A DNA stretch of 64,000 nucleotides from Miscanthus floridulus. Lineage: Eukaryota; Streptophyta; Magnoliopsida; Poales; Poaceae. This document shows positions 11,112-22,215 of this stretch, one piece after another. The stretch spans positions 109,570,158-109,634,157 of the forward strand of contig NC_089595.1 in NCBI RefSeq assembly GCF_019320115.1, read 5' to 3'. The position numbers and the translations under genes were made by a program. The notes under the pieces were generated by a model. It worked only from the letters and a program-made list of their open reading frames with translations. It made no database searches and was not told the origin of the DNA. Every line of letters begins with the position of its first letter. Positions within the stretch are counted from its first letter, which is position 1.

Positions 11112-11344
11112 GGCCTGGTCTAGATTGCAAGTTTTTTCACTCTCTCTTCGTCACATCAAATCTTTGAACACATACATAGTGTATTAAATATAGATAAAAA
11201 AATAACTAATTACACAGTTTGATTGTAAATTACGAGACGAATCTTTTGAGCCTAGTTAGACCATGATTGGATAATAATTGTCAAATACAAACGAAAGTGC
11301 TACAGTGCCAAATACTGATTTCTAACCCCAATCTAAACGAGGCC
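11112..11344. mobile_element. MITE with GGCC-GTTTAG ends, copy 1
   Basis: About 233 bp bounded by GGCCTGGTCTAGA and, inverted, GGCCTCGTTTAGA. The interior contains AGTGTATTAAATATAGATAAA, TTACGAGACGAATCTTTTGA and CGAAAGTGCTACAGTG. The same interior phrases occur at 51819-52055, so this is a repeated family, and it is one common in sorghum-like genomes. Non-coding. The target duplication is not clear. Confidence 0.75.
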
Positions 11345-11463
11345 TTTCTGGTAGGGGACGGAAAAGGGAAAACTGATGATGTGAACTTGACCGGCTGCCT
11401 GAGATCCTTGCCGAGACAGGATTCTGAGTCTTGACTCAGCTGTTGATAGACGGAATCAGTAAT

Positions 11464-11669
11464 GTCACCCTTCCAAATTACAGGTCGCTTTAATTTTTTT
11501 TTTGGTACATCCATTTTTATGCACCTAGATATAATAATTATAAGTCGCTTTAACTTTGTTGTTCATTTATTTTACTATGTATCTAGACATATTATTATAT
11601 CTAGATGCATAGCAAAATAGATGTAACAAAAAAGTCAAAATGATTTATAATTTGGAACGGATGGAGTAG
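11464..11669. mobile_element. Stowaway-like MITE, possibly doubled
   Basis: The right end AATTTGGAACGGATGGAGTA matches the inverted Stowaway-type terminus CTCCCTCCGT-CC. The interior has repeated 'ATAAGTCGCTTTAA' and 'ATCTAGATGCATAGCAAAA' phrases in inverted pairs. Two copies of the TCGCTTTAA segment (about 11484 and 11545) suggest a nested or rearranged insertion. Confidence 0.6.
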
Positions 11670-11901
11670 AATAGTAGAGATTGTTGTGAGCAGGACTCTG
11701 TTAGCGGTAGTTGGCTGCTGCACAGCACTCTTCAGAGTCCAACAAACAGATGTAGTTCCTTTAGGTGCTGCAACTGCAACTGCGAAACTGAATCTGTTCT
11801 CACGGTTCTATCATTAGTGTTAGGCTGAGTCTTCAGCACACGAGGTACTAACCAGTGACAATATGACAGGGTAACTAATAGCTTCTGCTACAACAAACTT
11901 G

Positions 11902-12018
11902 CACCCTGTTCACTTGGCTTATAAGCCGTACTTTTTCAGCCAACGAACAATATTTTTCTCTCACAACAAATCAGCCAACAGTACTTTCGGCCATGGCTTA
12001 TCAGCCAAGCGAACATAG
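11902..12018. mobile_element. MITE, GTTCGCTTGGCT family, copy 3
   Basis: About 117 bp with well-matched inverted ends: CACCCTGTTCACTTGGCTTATAAG on the left and CTTATCAGCCAAGCGAACA on the right. The centre has TTTTTCTCTCACAACAAATCAGCC. It lies downstream of the kinesin gene. Confidence 0.8.
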
Positions 12019-12269
12019 CATTGAAAGCCTTCCAAATCTTTGTTCCTATTTACATTACACGTCATGTATAAAACTTATACCTCCACAAGACGTTTAAGAA
12101 ACAAATACATCCCTGATTTTTTTTAAGAAAACATCCGATTATTCTCACAAGCAACACTCGAGAGCATTTGGATTCTGCAGCAATCCACTACCAACAAGCA
12201 TCAATATTTAAACTGGGACTATTTAGAACTATGGCCTCCTTTCCTAGGTGGAAATCAACATAACCCTTC

Positions 12270-15200
12270 CTAGTCCATCTCCGAATCCAAAATCATCCCT
12301 GACACCATCTTATTGATCTGAATGAAATAGAAATACAAGGTACCAACTGTGAGTAACCTTTCTACCATGTACCATATGTGCTAAAATCACCTAAGATGTA
12401 CATTTGGCTAATAGATATGCACTGCTTCTATTCTCTAGTGATGGTGTAGTATTTTTTTGCATTTGGATAATTTGATTGTATTTATTTAAAGAACAAAACA
12501 AAACACATAGATTTAGTAGAGTTACCTCTGTTTTGCTCATCCCAATGATGTTTCTAAGATCATCGATCTGGAAGGGGAAAATCAGTTTAAGTGATATTCT
12601 CCACTTCATATTATTTAATTTAAACTTCTTAAGTATTCAATGTAGAAGGTTTACCTCTTTCAATGGCTCTGGTGACTCCTCTCGAAGCTCAAGAATAAAA
12701 TTTGCCCTTTTCTCTCCAATACCCTACAACATCAACAATAAGTTAGCAAGACATAAGTAATTACTTGCGTTCAAGGTGAGGGCATAATCTTTAAGATTCT
12801 GATTACCTTTAAACTTTTTAACTGCTCCCTGCAATCGATATGGAAACATGCATTAGAAAAACATAAATAAACTCGACTCAACAATAAATAATATGTTAGT
12901 GATAATACTTACTTGCTAGCGCTGTTTATAAACGACAAACACTCTTTAGCCAGGGATTTCTGCTTTTGTGAAGATAAAAGAATAAATGATTTATCACCAA
13001 AACTAATGGTACAATACTGACTGTGTGTAATGAGTTCAAAATAGTTTGCCTTAAACCCTGTGCTGCGAGCCTTGAGTGACTCTTGTGGATCTTCAACGTG
13101 CCCAACTTTTAAGTGGATCTCAGGAGTTTTTGGTTCTACTTCAACTATGTCAAAGGGTTTGGCATGAACTATATCTGCCTTTTGTTTTACTATGCTCGAT
13201 GGCATAGTACTGAGAAGCTTCAATGAGTTTGATATCTCTCTCAGTTGGTCACTTATCTTTGGAGAGGATTGGATAACATTGGCTAGATTTTTCTCAGTAG
13301 ATTTATCTGGAAAGTGAAGGCAATTGAGAACACTATCATTTCATAATTAACCTTTAGAAATAGAGTGAGTTAAAAGATGTTATACCAGCTGCATTAGATG
13401 AGCATGTCATGCCTAAGTCAGCATACAAGTTCTCTGCTGAAGAGGAATGGTCCTGAATAGAGGAACAAAAAGTATACATATTAATGATATTCAGATTGGG
13501 ATTGCAAACACCAAAATATCATCTATTTGCCTATTTTCAAGGGTTGTATACCTCTTCTTTCACATCACTTGATACTAGTTCTTTCATACTGCAAGGCACT
13601 ACTTCTTGCATTTCAGATGATATTACACTGTTTTTTGTGTCGCCACGTTTCTCCTGCATATTGCTCCAATCAATAATTAGTTTTAAGACTAGCATCTACT
13701 TGCAATGGCAATAAACAAGTTAAAGTACCTCAATTGGCGGGAGGGCTTGGATTTCCATGCAAATTGATGTCCCTACCTCCTATGAAATTGCACAGAAAAC
13801 TAATATATAAATATGTTCACTAATGATCAATGACAAGTGTACATATAATGTGCTAAGTATACAAACCTTAGGTCTCACTACCGCAGTTGTCACCAAATCT
13901 TTCTTATCTTCCTACATAGTTCATAAATTACAACTTGGATTAGTTAGTAACATAAAAATGACAACTTTAGTACCCATCTCGCCTACGTACTATGCGAAAG
14001 GATTAGAGGAAACTAGTTTAGTTATGTACCTTTGATGAATTAGTAGTTCGAAAAAACAAATTCCTGGACAACAAAAGATCAATTTTAGTGGTATTGTGGA
14101 AAGCATTGAGATAATCATGACTTAATCAATAGTGTTACCTTCCTTTCATGATAGACTTAGCACCGGAGTGTTTCAAATTAGTTGAAGCAGAGACTATGTT
14201 TACAGCTTTTTTCACTGAATGTGTGCTTGTTTCAGATCTGAATAACACCAAAACCACCATTAGTTTCAAATGTTGACAAAATGCTAGTATCAAATGTAGT
14301 AAATACAAAATCAAACTGTGACCTCTTGTTAGAATTGAGAGCTCGAGCTGCTTTTACTGCACTGTTATTAAATTGAGTTTTGTCGAACTTCTCCACTATA
14401 GAACTTCGTTGCTGGATAGAAGGCAACAATGACGTTGACAAATTCTTAGCGTTTACTGAAAGGTTTACATTTGACTTTGAACAACCTTTTGTGCTTAAGG
14501 ATAAGTTGTAGCACTGTTCATTGACCACTTGGCTTGAGCGCGAAGCCAAGCTCAGAGTAGAGACTGCATCTTGGCAGGAGACTTCATCCTACACTAGGAA
14601 TGCATAGCATTAGATTGGCATGGTAATAGTAGAAATGTATCAATTCCAACAAGTATGGTAAGGTAACATAGAGGAGGGTATAACAAATAGCCCAAGCTAA
14701 ATTTAGAAATGCATATTCTGTCAAACAATAGCAACATAAAGAAACAGTGAATAGTGATAACAAAAACTTTAACTAGCTACATTCTTTTTCTAAGACTTCC
14801 ATGGATACACTATCTTTTGAGTTTCCGAAGGCACTAGAACATGTAGTCATATATTTTATTTTAAGATAAGAAACATGCAGTTGAGCAATATTATTGAACC
14901 ACCTTCCACTTTATAGAACTTTTTTTTTTCAAAACCAATAGAAGATTAACAATAAAAGCAAAACAATGCAACCATTTAATTTATGGTACATACAAGAAGT
15001 CATTTATCTTAAAAATCTCCTAAGAGAAATACATCATACAAAATGTCAATGCCAAGTACCCTTACCAAACATGCTATTAATAAAGCACCACTTGTCTTGC
15101 ATAAAGAATCTTGCAAAATATGGGTTACTTTGCTCTTCCTATATGGTATGAAGCTCTGGTGGCTGTTTAGAGATTGCACAACATCCATCACGGCATATAA

Positions 15201-16442
15201 GGACTTCTTAGAATTTGGTTGAGCAAATCCTCCACCATGGCTGTTTTGCTTGTTATTGATATAGCCTAATGAAAATTAGGGAACAAAAACTAAATTAGTG
15301 ATAAAAGATAGTATATAAAATTGTAGTTCACACATGAAAAGTACATACCTGCCAACTCAAGAAAATGCATATTTGCTACAGAGCATTCTCTGCCATTCTG
15401 ATCAATTCTAGAAATGAAAATAATAAAACCACGGTGCCCTCTAGCTTGGTTGGAAGCTTTGGTGGGATTTTGGAGCTTGTCGCTCCCATAACACAAATTC
15501 TGAAACTCCTGAATTGAATTGATTCCAACCTGCATTAAGTGATTAATTTCAAAGAAACAGGTGGTTGAGAAAATAGGAAGACAGGAACATGAATTTAGAA
15601 GAAGAAGAAGAAGAAAAAGCAAATAGGGTACCTTGGAGAGGCCCTTGAGGTGAGTCCTTCCATCGGCATCCTCTCGCACAAGAACCTCGCTGTCCTTGGG
15701 CTCCAAAATATCAAAGACATGGCTGTCTTGAAGCACCTGATAAGAGGAAACGCTGACGGTTGCCCTGATGGGTTTGGCGCAGTCAAGGATTCGCTCCATG
15801 GCCAGGGTAAGCAAGCCAGGATGATCCTCGGACCCCTGCATCAGAAATTCAATCATGAGTGAACTTGGTTGAAACCAGAAAGGCAGTTAAAATATGCAGT
15901 TCTTATAATTTTCAGAGTAGACATCTGATCAGAAATGAAAGACACATACCATAACGAGGTGGGTTTTGGCAATGGAACCGCAAGTGATTACACATGCGTG
16001 GTTGCGTCCGTCGCCGCAAAATATGTTATCCACGAGGTGTTTAACCTCATTCTGGAAGATGTCTGTGTCCGAATTGTCGTTGAGATAGCACCAATCGAGT
16101 TTGTACTCGCGATGCTTGTGGGGAGTCGTGCTTCTGCAGACCAAAATATGCCAGCTTAGTTGATGAGATCGACCGGATCTTAAATAATCGGCAAGGAGCA
16201 AGGTGGAGGAAAAACAATTAAACGTACCCAGATGGAGTGGCCTCCTTGATGATGGGGATGAAGGAGACGGAAGCGGAGGAGGAATTGGCCGGATCGGGGA
16301 CGCGGGCGGCGACCTGGAAGGAACCAGCGGGGTCCACGCCGGGGCAAATCCTCGCGACCACTCTGACCGGAGCGGCCCTAACCCTCGGAGAGTGAGAGGG
16401 GAGGCACGGGGCAGCGGTGGCGGCTGCTGCTGCTGCTTCCAT
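12270..16442 (-). CDS. kinesin-10-like protein (KIN-10C type) with degenerate motor motifs and HhH tail
   Basis: Seventeen exons join in phase to 740 residues: 16442-16228, 16133-15950, 15835-15632, 15529-15349, 15265-15066, 14588-14323, 14237-14139, 14063-14030, 13911-13867, 13779-13729, 13653-13552, 13452-13386, 13306-12913, 12828-12807, 12723-12655, 12567-12526 and 12317-12270. The N-terminal part aligns by eye with a kinesin motor: VRVVARICP strand, P-loop region about 121-129 (TCGSIAKTH), a switch I-like NQARGHRG, a switch II-like LELAG, and a YRKSKVTHILQDSL helix. The C terminus has KGIGEKRANFILELREESP, a helix-hairpin-helix as in kinesin-10/Kid proteins. The P-loop lacks the usual GxGKT glycine, and switch I lacks SSRSH, so ATPase activity is doubtful. 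Kinesin-10 proteins act on chromosomes, spindle or phragmoplast; the role here is inferred. The short exons 8, 9, 14 and 17 are the least certain. Confidence 0.88.
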
Positions 16443-16693
16443 AGTCCTCTGTCTCCGAGAGCAACAGTGCTTCCCCTTCGTTGTTCCTCCTTGGTCGGGT
16501 GTGGCCGTGTAGGGGATGACGACGACGAGGCGGGGCCGCTGAGGAGGAGCCGAGGAGGAAGAGGGTCTGTTTTGCGTGGGCTTAATTAGCCGTTGCTAAC
16601 AATGAGGAGCGCCTGCCGTTGCCCTCGCCGCCTTTTGAATTTGCGTCCGTCGAGGTGGGGCGGCGGAGGAGTGGGGGATTTTTTTTTTTTTTA

Positions 16694-18097
16694 GATTAAA
16701 TCTATTTTTGACCCCTCGACTATCATATTGGTCTAATTTTGATCCTCAACTACAAAACCGTCTAATGCTAGTACCCAACTGTCAAAACCGTTCACTTTTA
16801 GCACCTAGGCGCGTGTGAGGCTGTTTTGTCTGAGCAGTTTTATCCAATGTGGGGCCCATGCGTCATCGACTCACCCGAACTGCACCGGCGTAGTAGCAGC
16901 CGAGGTTGACATAGGCGACCAACGCCTGCCAGCCACCGCCGATGGCCACCCCGGAGACCACCGGCTGCACGCTGTTGAGCACCATGGTCGCCGCCAGCAG
17001 GTGCGCCACCTTCCCCACGGCCACCTGTATGTCCCGGTCGCCCGTGAAGATCACCACAAAGTTGTTGCGGTACGCCAGCACCAGCGCCATGGCCAACGAC
17101 TGCGCCACCACCGCCGCCACCGCGTGCTTGACGGCGGACCGCTGCGCGTAGATGCCCAGCAGGTCCAGCTGCCCCGCGCCGTACGTGTGCCCGCACAGCG
17201 TCTCCAGCGCGTTGCCCATCCCAATGAGGAAGCCGAAGGAGAAGGTGGAGACGACGGAGAGGCCCAATCTCCCACTGGCGCGCGCCGCCGCCTCCCCGCG
17301 CGGTCGCGCCCTGCTAGACCTGCGCTTCCACCTGTGCCGCTCGATGCTCTTCCCGGAGGGTGAGGGAGAGGTGAAGCGGTTGAAGAAGCCGTCGAGGGAG
17401 AGCGCGTCTACGACGTCATTTCCTTCCCTCCGCTCTCCATCTCTCTCTCTTCCCTTCTCTCCCGTTCTCTCCCTTTTGCTTGCGTTCGCGTAGGCGAGGA
17501 GCCGAGGACGCGCCCTGCTGCTGCCACCAGCACCATCGGCAGGCGCTCTCTCTCTCTGCCTCGCCCTGCTCACTCTTACTCTCTCTCCTTCCCTCTCTCC
17601 CTCTCTCTATCGCTCCTCTATTTCTTCCTCGTCGAGCACCTCCGGCCGACGGCGCTTCGAACAGGCGGAGGCGGTGGAGGGGGTTGGGGAGGCGGGGCGA
17701 GTGGTGGAGGGCGCGGGTGTCGACGATGGCGAGAGGCGGCGCCCACGAAGACGACGGATGGTCGGCGCGCCGATGGAGAGCCTGTGCTCGGGGAGCGGGC
17801 CGCGGTGGGAGGCGAAGGAGGTGCGGCCTACGCGCGAAGAGTCCGGCGGAGGCGGCGCTCTACGGCGTAAATCGGCTGCGAGTGCGGCTATCCCTCCGCG
17901 CGTGCGTCCTACGTGGCGGTCTAAGCTAGAGTTGCGGGTCAAAACCAGGTACACGTTGGCATGAAACAGACACAACCGTGTCTAGATGCCAAGAGTGAAC
18001 GATTTTCAAACTTGAGGTTCCTGAACCAGACGGTTTTATAGTTGAGGGTCAAAATTAGACCAACATGATAGTTGAGGGGTCAAAAGTGGACTTAATC
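16694..18097. mobile_element. Mutator-like element with long TIRs carrying a MATE-transporter fragment
   Basis: Left end 16694-about 16845 and right end about 17935-18097 are inverted copies. Both carry TTTTGACCCCTC(A/G)ACTATCAT, TTGGTCTAATTTTGA(C/T)CCTCAACTA, AAAACCGTCT and a CCGTTCACTyTTrGCA segment. Outside, both ends abut T-rich sequence, so a 9-bp target duplication cannot be read. The interior is GC-rich, has a MATE gene fragment on the minus strand and no transposase. The left end lies about 250 bp upstream of the kinesin start codon, so it may affect that promoter. Confidence 0.75.
16863..17275 (-). pseudogene. captured MATE efflux-transporter gene fragment
   Basis: The minus-strand frame reads FLIGMGNALETLCGHTYGAG, then QLDLLGIYAQRSAV and later GDRDIQVAVGKVAHLLA, with NSVQPVVSGVAIGGGWQ near the end. 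These are conserved segments of the N-terminal half of plant MATE (DETOX) transporters, including the CGxAxGAG-type loop. The fragment ends at YYAGAVR followed by a GT donor-like GTGAGT, so it carries an original exon end. Only about one quarter of a transporter is present, and the rest of the frame toward 17573 is low-complexity. It lies between inverted repeats, so it is read as transposon cargo, not a working transporter. Confidence 0.75.
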
Positions 18098-18106
18098 CTT
18101 TTTTAT

Positions 18107-18959
18107 TTTAACATTTTTTATAAACTAATTTTAAATCTAACACTATTTATTTTTTCCCAAAACTAACACTTTTGGCCGCGCCTATTTTTCTGACGCGGTG
18201 AAATACCTGTGCCGCGTCATGCATGGTGGCGCGGCGAGAGGGATGACGTGGCGACTACCGAGACGCTGACCGGTGACGTGGCAGAATCTGTTGCGCCATC
18301 GATCTCCCTCACGCGCGTGGCCGGAGAGGCCAGGAGAAGTCGACGCCTAGGAGGCCAAGAGAGGACGACGCAACGTCTGCACTCCGAAGACTGCAGACGC
18401 TCCTCGTGAGCGCCCCCTGGTTGGGTCCACGTGTCAGATCCCGTATACGTGTGGCCATAAAGAAAGACACAGCGTTCGATCAGATTCTCTGGTGACCATA
18501 AATTTTAGTCCATGAAAATTTGGAGTATTAAATTTTAGGTGAAAGACACAGGAAATCTGATCGAACGCTGTGTCTTTCTTTATGGCGACACGTACACGGG
18601 ATCTGACACGTGGACCCAACCATGGGGCGCTCACGAGGAGCATCTGCAGTCTTCGGAGTGCAGACGTTGCGTCGTCCTCTCCTGGCCTCCTAGGCGTCGA
18701 CTTCTCCTGGCCTCTCCTGCCACGGCGTGAGGGATGGCGCGGCGGCGCCGCGTCAAGATCGGTGGCGCGGCAGGCCCTGCCACGTCACCGGTCAGTGTCT
18801 CGGTCGTCGCCACATCATCACTCTCGTCGCGCCACCATGTATGTCGCGCCACAGGCATCTTGCCGCGCCAGAAAAATAGGCGCGGCCAAAAGTGTTAGTT
18901 TTGGAGGAAATTAAACGGTGTTAGATTTAAAATTAGTTTTAAAAAAATGTTAAAAAAAT
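18107..18959. repeat. long foldback palindrome, arms about 390-410 bp
   Basis: The left arm 18107-about 18492 pairs with the reverse complement of about 18551-18959. Matching blocks include AACACTTTTGGCCGCGCC, AGAAGTCGACGCCTAGGAGG, GACGACGCAACGTCTGCACT, GTTGGGTCCACGTGTCAGAT and ACACAGCGTTCGATCAGATT. The arms differ by scattered substitutions and small indels, with the GC-rich middle most diverged. The loop is about 58 bp and AT-rich. There is no coding interior. This is either a foldback/MULE-derived element consisting only of long TIRs, or a former element that lost its centre. A transcript across it would form a very long hairpin. It abuts the MATE-bearing element and lies just upstream of the methyltransferase gene. 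Confidence 0.85.
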
Positions 18960-19151
18960 GAGCGGGGTGGGTGGCATCGCATCCGCACAGGGCCGGTGGT
19001 GGGGCCAGATTGAACAGTATGGAGGAAGGAGGAGGATGAGACATTACCGGTGGGCCTTGGACAAACTCACGGCCGGCCCAGATCGGCCCAACACTCACGT
19101 TTCTCCAGAAAAAGAGGGCAGAGCGCCGCCGCCCCGTCGTCGAGTCAAAGG

Positions 19152-20164
19152 ATGATGGGCAGCGGGATGGGCGCGTACGGCGGCGCGGTGCGACCGGTGG
19201 AGAGCGCGGCGGGGGAGACGATGCTGCTGTGGGGCCTGGGGCAGCCCGAGGCGCACCGCAACAACGCGCTGGTCCGCCAGGCGGCGCACGCCTTCGAGCT
19301 CGATGCCTGTGGGCGGCGCCTGTCCCTGCTGCAGTCCCCCTCCTCCATGACCACCCCGGGGGTCACGGGGGCGGTCGTCTGGGACAGCGGCGTAGTGCTC
19401 GCCAAGTTCCTCAAGCACGCCGTCGACTCCCAGCGGCTGCTCCTCCGGGGCACGCGCGCGGTGGAGCTCGGGTCCGGGTGCGGCCTGGTGGGGTGCGCCG
19501 CCGCCCTACTGGGCGCTCATGTGGTCCTCACCGACCTCCCTGACCGGCTCAAGCTGCTCAGGAAGAATATCGCCCTCAATGTCGACGACCCCCACGTCCC
19601 GGGCTCCGCTCGGGTCACGGAGCTTGTGTGGGGCGACGATCCTCACCATGAATTGCTCAAGGACCCACTGCCCGATTTCGGTCTGCTCGCCTCTGCTTTT
19701 TCCCCTGTTTCTTGCATGGATATTAAACTTCTGTCTGCTTCTGATTCAGTTCATCTTCATAGAATACGATAGATGTGATCAATTGATTGTTCAATTCTTT
19801 CAGTGCTCGGCTCTGATGTCATATACAATGAGGAACCGGTGGACGATCTCCTGGCCACTCTCAACCAGCTCTCAGGAAAACACACTACGATACTTCTAGC
19901 TGGAGAGCTTCGCAACGGTAAGGCTTCTCTTTCACGTTCTCTGTTTCATTTTAGAATGGGATCGAGTGACTGACTCATCACACGCCAAACAAATGCTTTC
20001 TATGTGATTGTATAAATGCTGTGCTGGAGTGCTTCTTGGAGGCAGCAATGGAGGACTTCCTAATTGCTTGCATTGAGCAGGACCAATGGCACCCTGAATT
20101 TCGCAGCAACCGTGTAGCCTTGTTTATCTTGGTCAGGAAACCAGAGGAACCTAGCACCAACTAG
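19152..20164 (+). CDS. METTL21-like protein-lysine methyltransferase, last intron acceptor damaged
   Basis: Three coding segments: 19152-19680, 19804-19917 and 20016-20164, which join in phase to 263 residues. SAM-binding motif I is ELGSGCGLVG at residues 105-114, followed by the acidic VVLTDLP (about 124-130) and a SDVIYNEE segment near 180-187 in the post-II position. This is the seven-beta-strand METTL21 group, whose members methylate lysines of chaperones and elongation factors; the substrate here is unknown. The start MMGSG was preferred over an in-frame ATG at 19050, which adds a low-complexity leader. Anomaly: exon 3 must begin at 20016 to keep the reading frame and the conserved AVLECFLEAAMEDF, but the two bases before it are AA, not AG. 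No other nearby AG restores an open frame. The gene may be splice-defective, or this may be a sequence error. Confidence 0.85.
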
Positions 20165-21696
20165 TCGTCTGCTCCTCGCCTCTTGGTGTAGAAGAGGTAT
20201 AGGAGACATCTGTGTTTAGCACTGGCTGTGATAGCCAATGACTTTGTTGTGATAGCCAAGGTTTTAGCACTGGCTTTGCTGTGTCTAGCAATGACTTTGT
20301 TGTGATAGCCAAGGTTTTAGCACTGCCTTAAGCCATGGAAGTTCGATTGCCCATTGTATGGCTTGCTTGCAACTTAGTCTGAAAGTTTGTACAAGAGTGA
20401 AAAGAAAGGATCAATAGCCGAAGTCTGATACTGCAAATGCTTGTTTTGATGAACTCAGTGGTGGCAACACCTAAAAGCCATGGTTTTAGGCTGTTAATCC
20501 AAGTTGTGTTAAGAGTTTGGACAAGGTTGTGTACAGTGGTAGTACAAAGATAGTTTTGAAATGAATTTAAAGAGAAGTCAGAAACTTATGACGGTACAAA
20601 TAGCTCAACAACCAATTGTATTCATTTTATTTAGTTTTTGCTTAAACAGTAGTGATATATGCAAGTATACAGCTAGTCACTATGGCTCTATGAGCTCTGT
20701 TCCAAATAATATTAGCTGCATATAAACATCCCTATCTTATTCTAGTCCTTCACATAGGCAGTTTATTATATTTCAGAGATATTTTATCTCACCAGAACTC
20801 AGAACTTACAGCGAAGTTCAGATGTTTTGCAAGCTATGCTACATATGCAGGCCCTCCACCAATGACAGATTATCATAACAAAAACACTCAACAGTCGTCA
20901 AATGGAGAATCTAATAACATAAGGAACACAGACAGTAGAGGAATTTCTTTTAGCTAGCTGTAGCCCTACTCTAATGTCAATCTATACAAATTTTATATGA
21001 GCGATCAAAGTTATAAAAAAAAAGTTTGACTTAAGTCAAACATATATAAATGGATTTATATTTGTGAGTAGGGAAGAGCAAGTACTAGGCTACTAGCCAT
21101 AGTTGATCTGATCAAATTTACTACTGAAGTAGTTTCATTCAATAATAATTAAACAAAACTACTTCAGTAGTAAACCTTGATTGGATCAATCGTAATGAAG
21201 GAAGCGGTAAGCTAAGAACATGCACTTTGGTGATTTTCATTAAGGAATTTAAGCACTCATGAATTAGGAGTCACGTCAAGTAGTAATCCTAGCTATTTGA
21301 TGTTACCAAACTAGCATGCACGTGTAGCAGTTAGCAAAGCATAATCATAAACATAGTTAGGTTCCCAGCAGAAAAGCTATGAGGGTACAAGATCAGGTAC
21401 AGCTACCTCTAGCACCACAAATAGCAATAGAATGATTAATCGAAGCGCTACATTCAGCTTGTTCGGCTGCTTGTAGAAACAGCTGCAGCTGGCTGTCTGT
21501 ACAGTGATTTTATGAGAGGCATAGCAGCTGCAGCGGCTGCAAAAACCAGCTACCGAGGGGCAAAGTGAGATTAGAATAGGGCAGGAAATGAGACTTCTCT
21601 ATCAACTTGGGTAGGTTAGCAGGTGTTGCGGTTAGGCTTCTGGTCTTTGTAGCTTCAGGAAAGTCGAGTACTATGCATCTAGTGGAAATTCTTATG
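20165..21696. other. AT-rich intergenic region, no gene seen
   Basis: The first few hundred bases are the likely 3' untranslated region of the methyltransferase gene and include three imperfect copies of a TTTAGCACTGsCTtwG / GACTTTGTTGTGATAGCCAAG phrase (about 20213-20330). At 21119-21176 there is a small hairpin with arms TTTACTACTGAAGTAGTTT. At 21450-21550 a CAGCTGCAG-rich imperfect inverted repeat occurs. Nothing coding was seen. Confidence 0.5.
21119..21176. repeat. short hairpin, 19-bp arms
   Basis: TTTACTACTGAAGTAGTTT is followed about 20 bp later by its exact inverse; each arm itself contains the palindrome ACTACTGAAGTAGT with one centre mismatch. It may be a MITE relic. No transcript context is visible. 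Confidence 0.7.
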
Positions 21697-21848
21697 TACT
21701 CCCTCCGTTCCAAATTATAAGTCGTTCTGGTTTTTCTAGAAACATTGTTTTTGCTATGCATCTAGATATAACATAAGTCTAGGTGCATAACAAAATCAAT
21801 GTATCTTGAAAAGGTAGAACAGCTTATTATTTTCTACATAAGGAGTAG
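21697..21848. mobile_element. Stowaway MITE
   Basis: About 150 bp beginning TACTCCCTCCGTTCCAAATTA, the classic Stowaway terminus with its TA target. The interior has an inverted pair ATGCATCTAGATATAAC / GTCTAGGTGCATAACAAAA. The right end is diverged (AAGGAGTA). Confidence 0.8.
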
Positions 21849-22215
21849 TAGTATCCTATTTGCTATCTACTGTTATATACCACGTGCAGCCTTTTTTTTA
21901 AGGCTAACATGTTTATGTATATGTGGAATTGTTACATTCTAATGGAACCGCCACCTATAGTCGATGTTGAATTCCTTCGTATAATATCCATTTTGTGATT
22001 CCACCACAATTGGTTGAACAATATTGATATACATTCTAGTCTTACACAGTTACACTTTACAATTTGCACGGTCTCTAGTGATTTCTTGAAAGTTTATGGA
22101 GTCCCCAGTCAAGTAACCAGGCATTAAGTTCCTGATATGTTGTTGTCCAGCATTCCCTTGCGTGTTCTCACCAACAACCCACATTCTACTAAAAAAAATA
22201 TTGATCTTGTTTCTG

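Noticed and set aside
18209..18858. Matching open frames on opposite strands in the foldback as a duplicated gene
   Set aside because: The similarity is due to the palindrome itself; no domain and GC-rich composition explain the frames.
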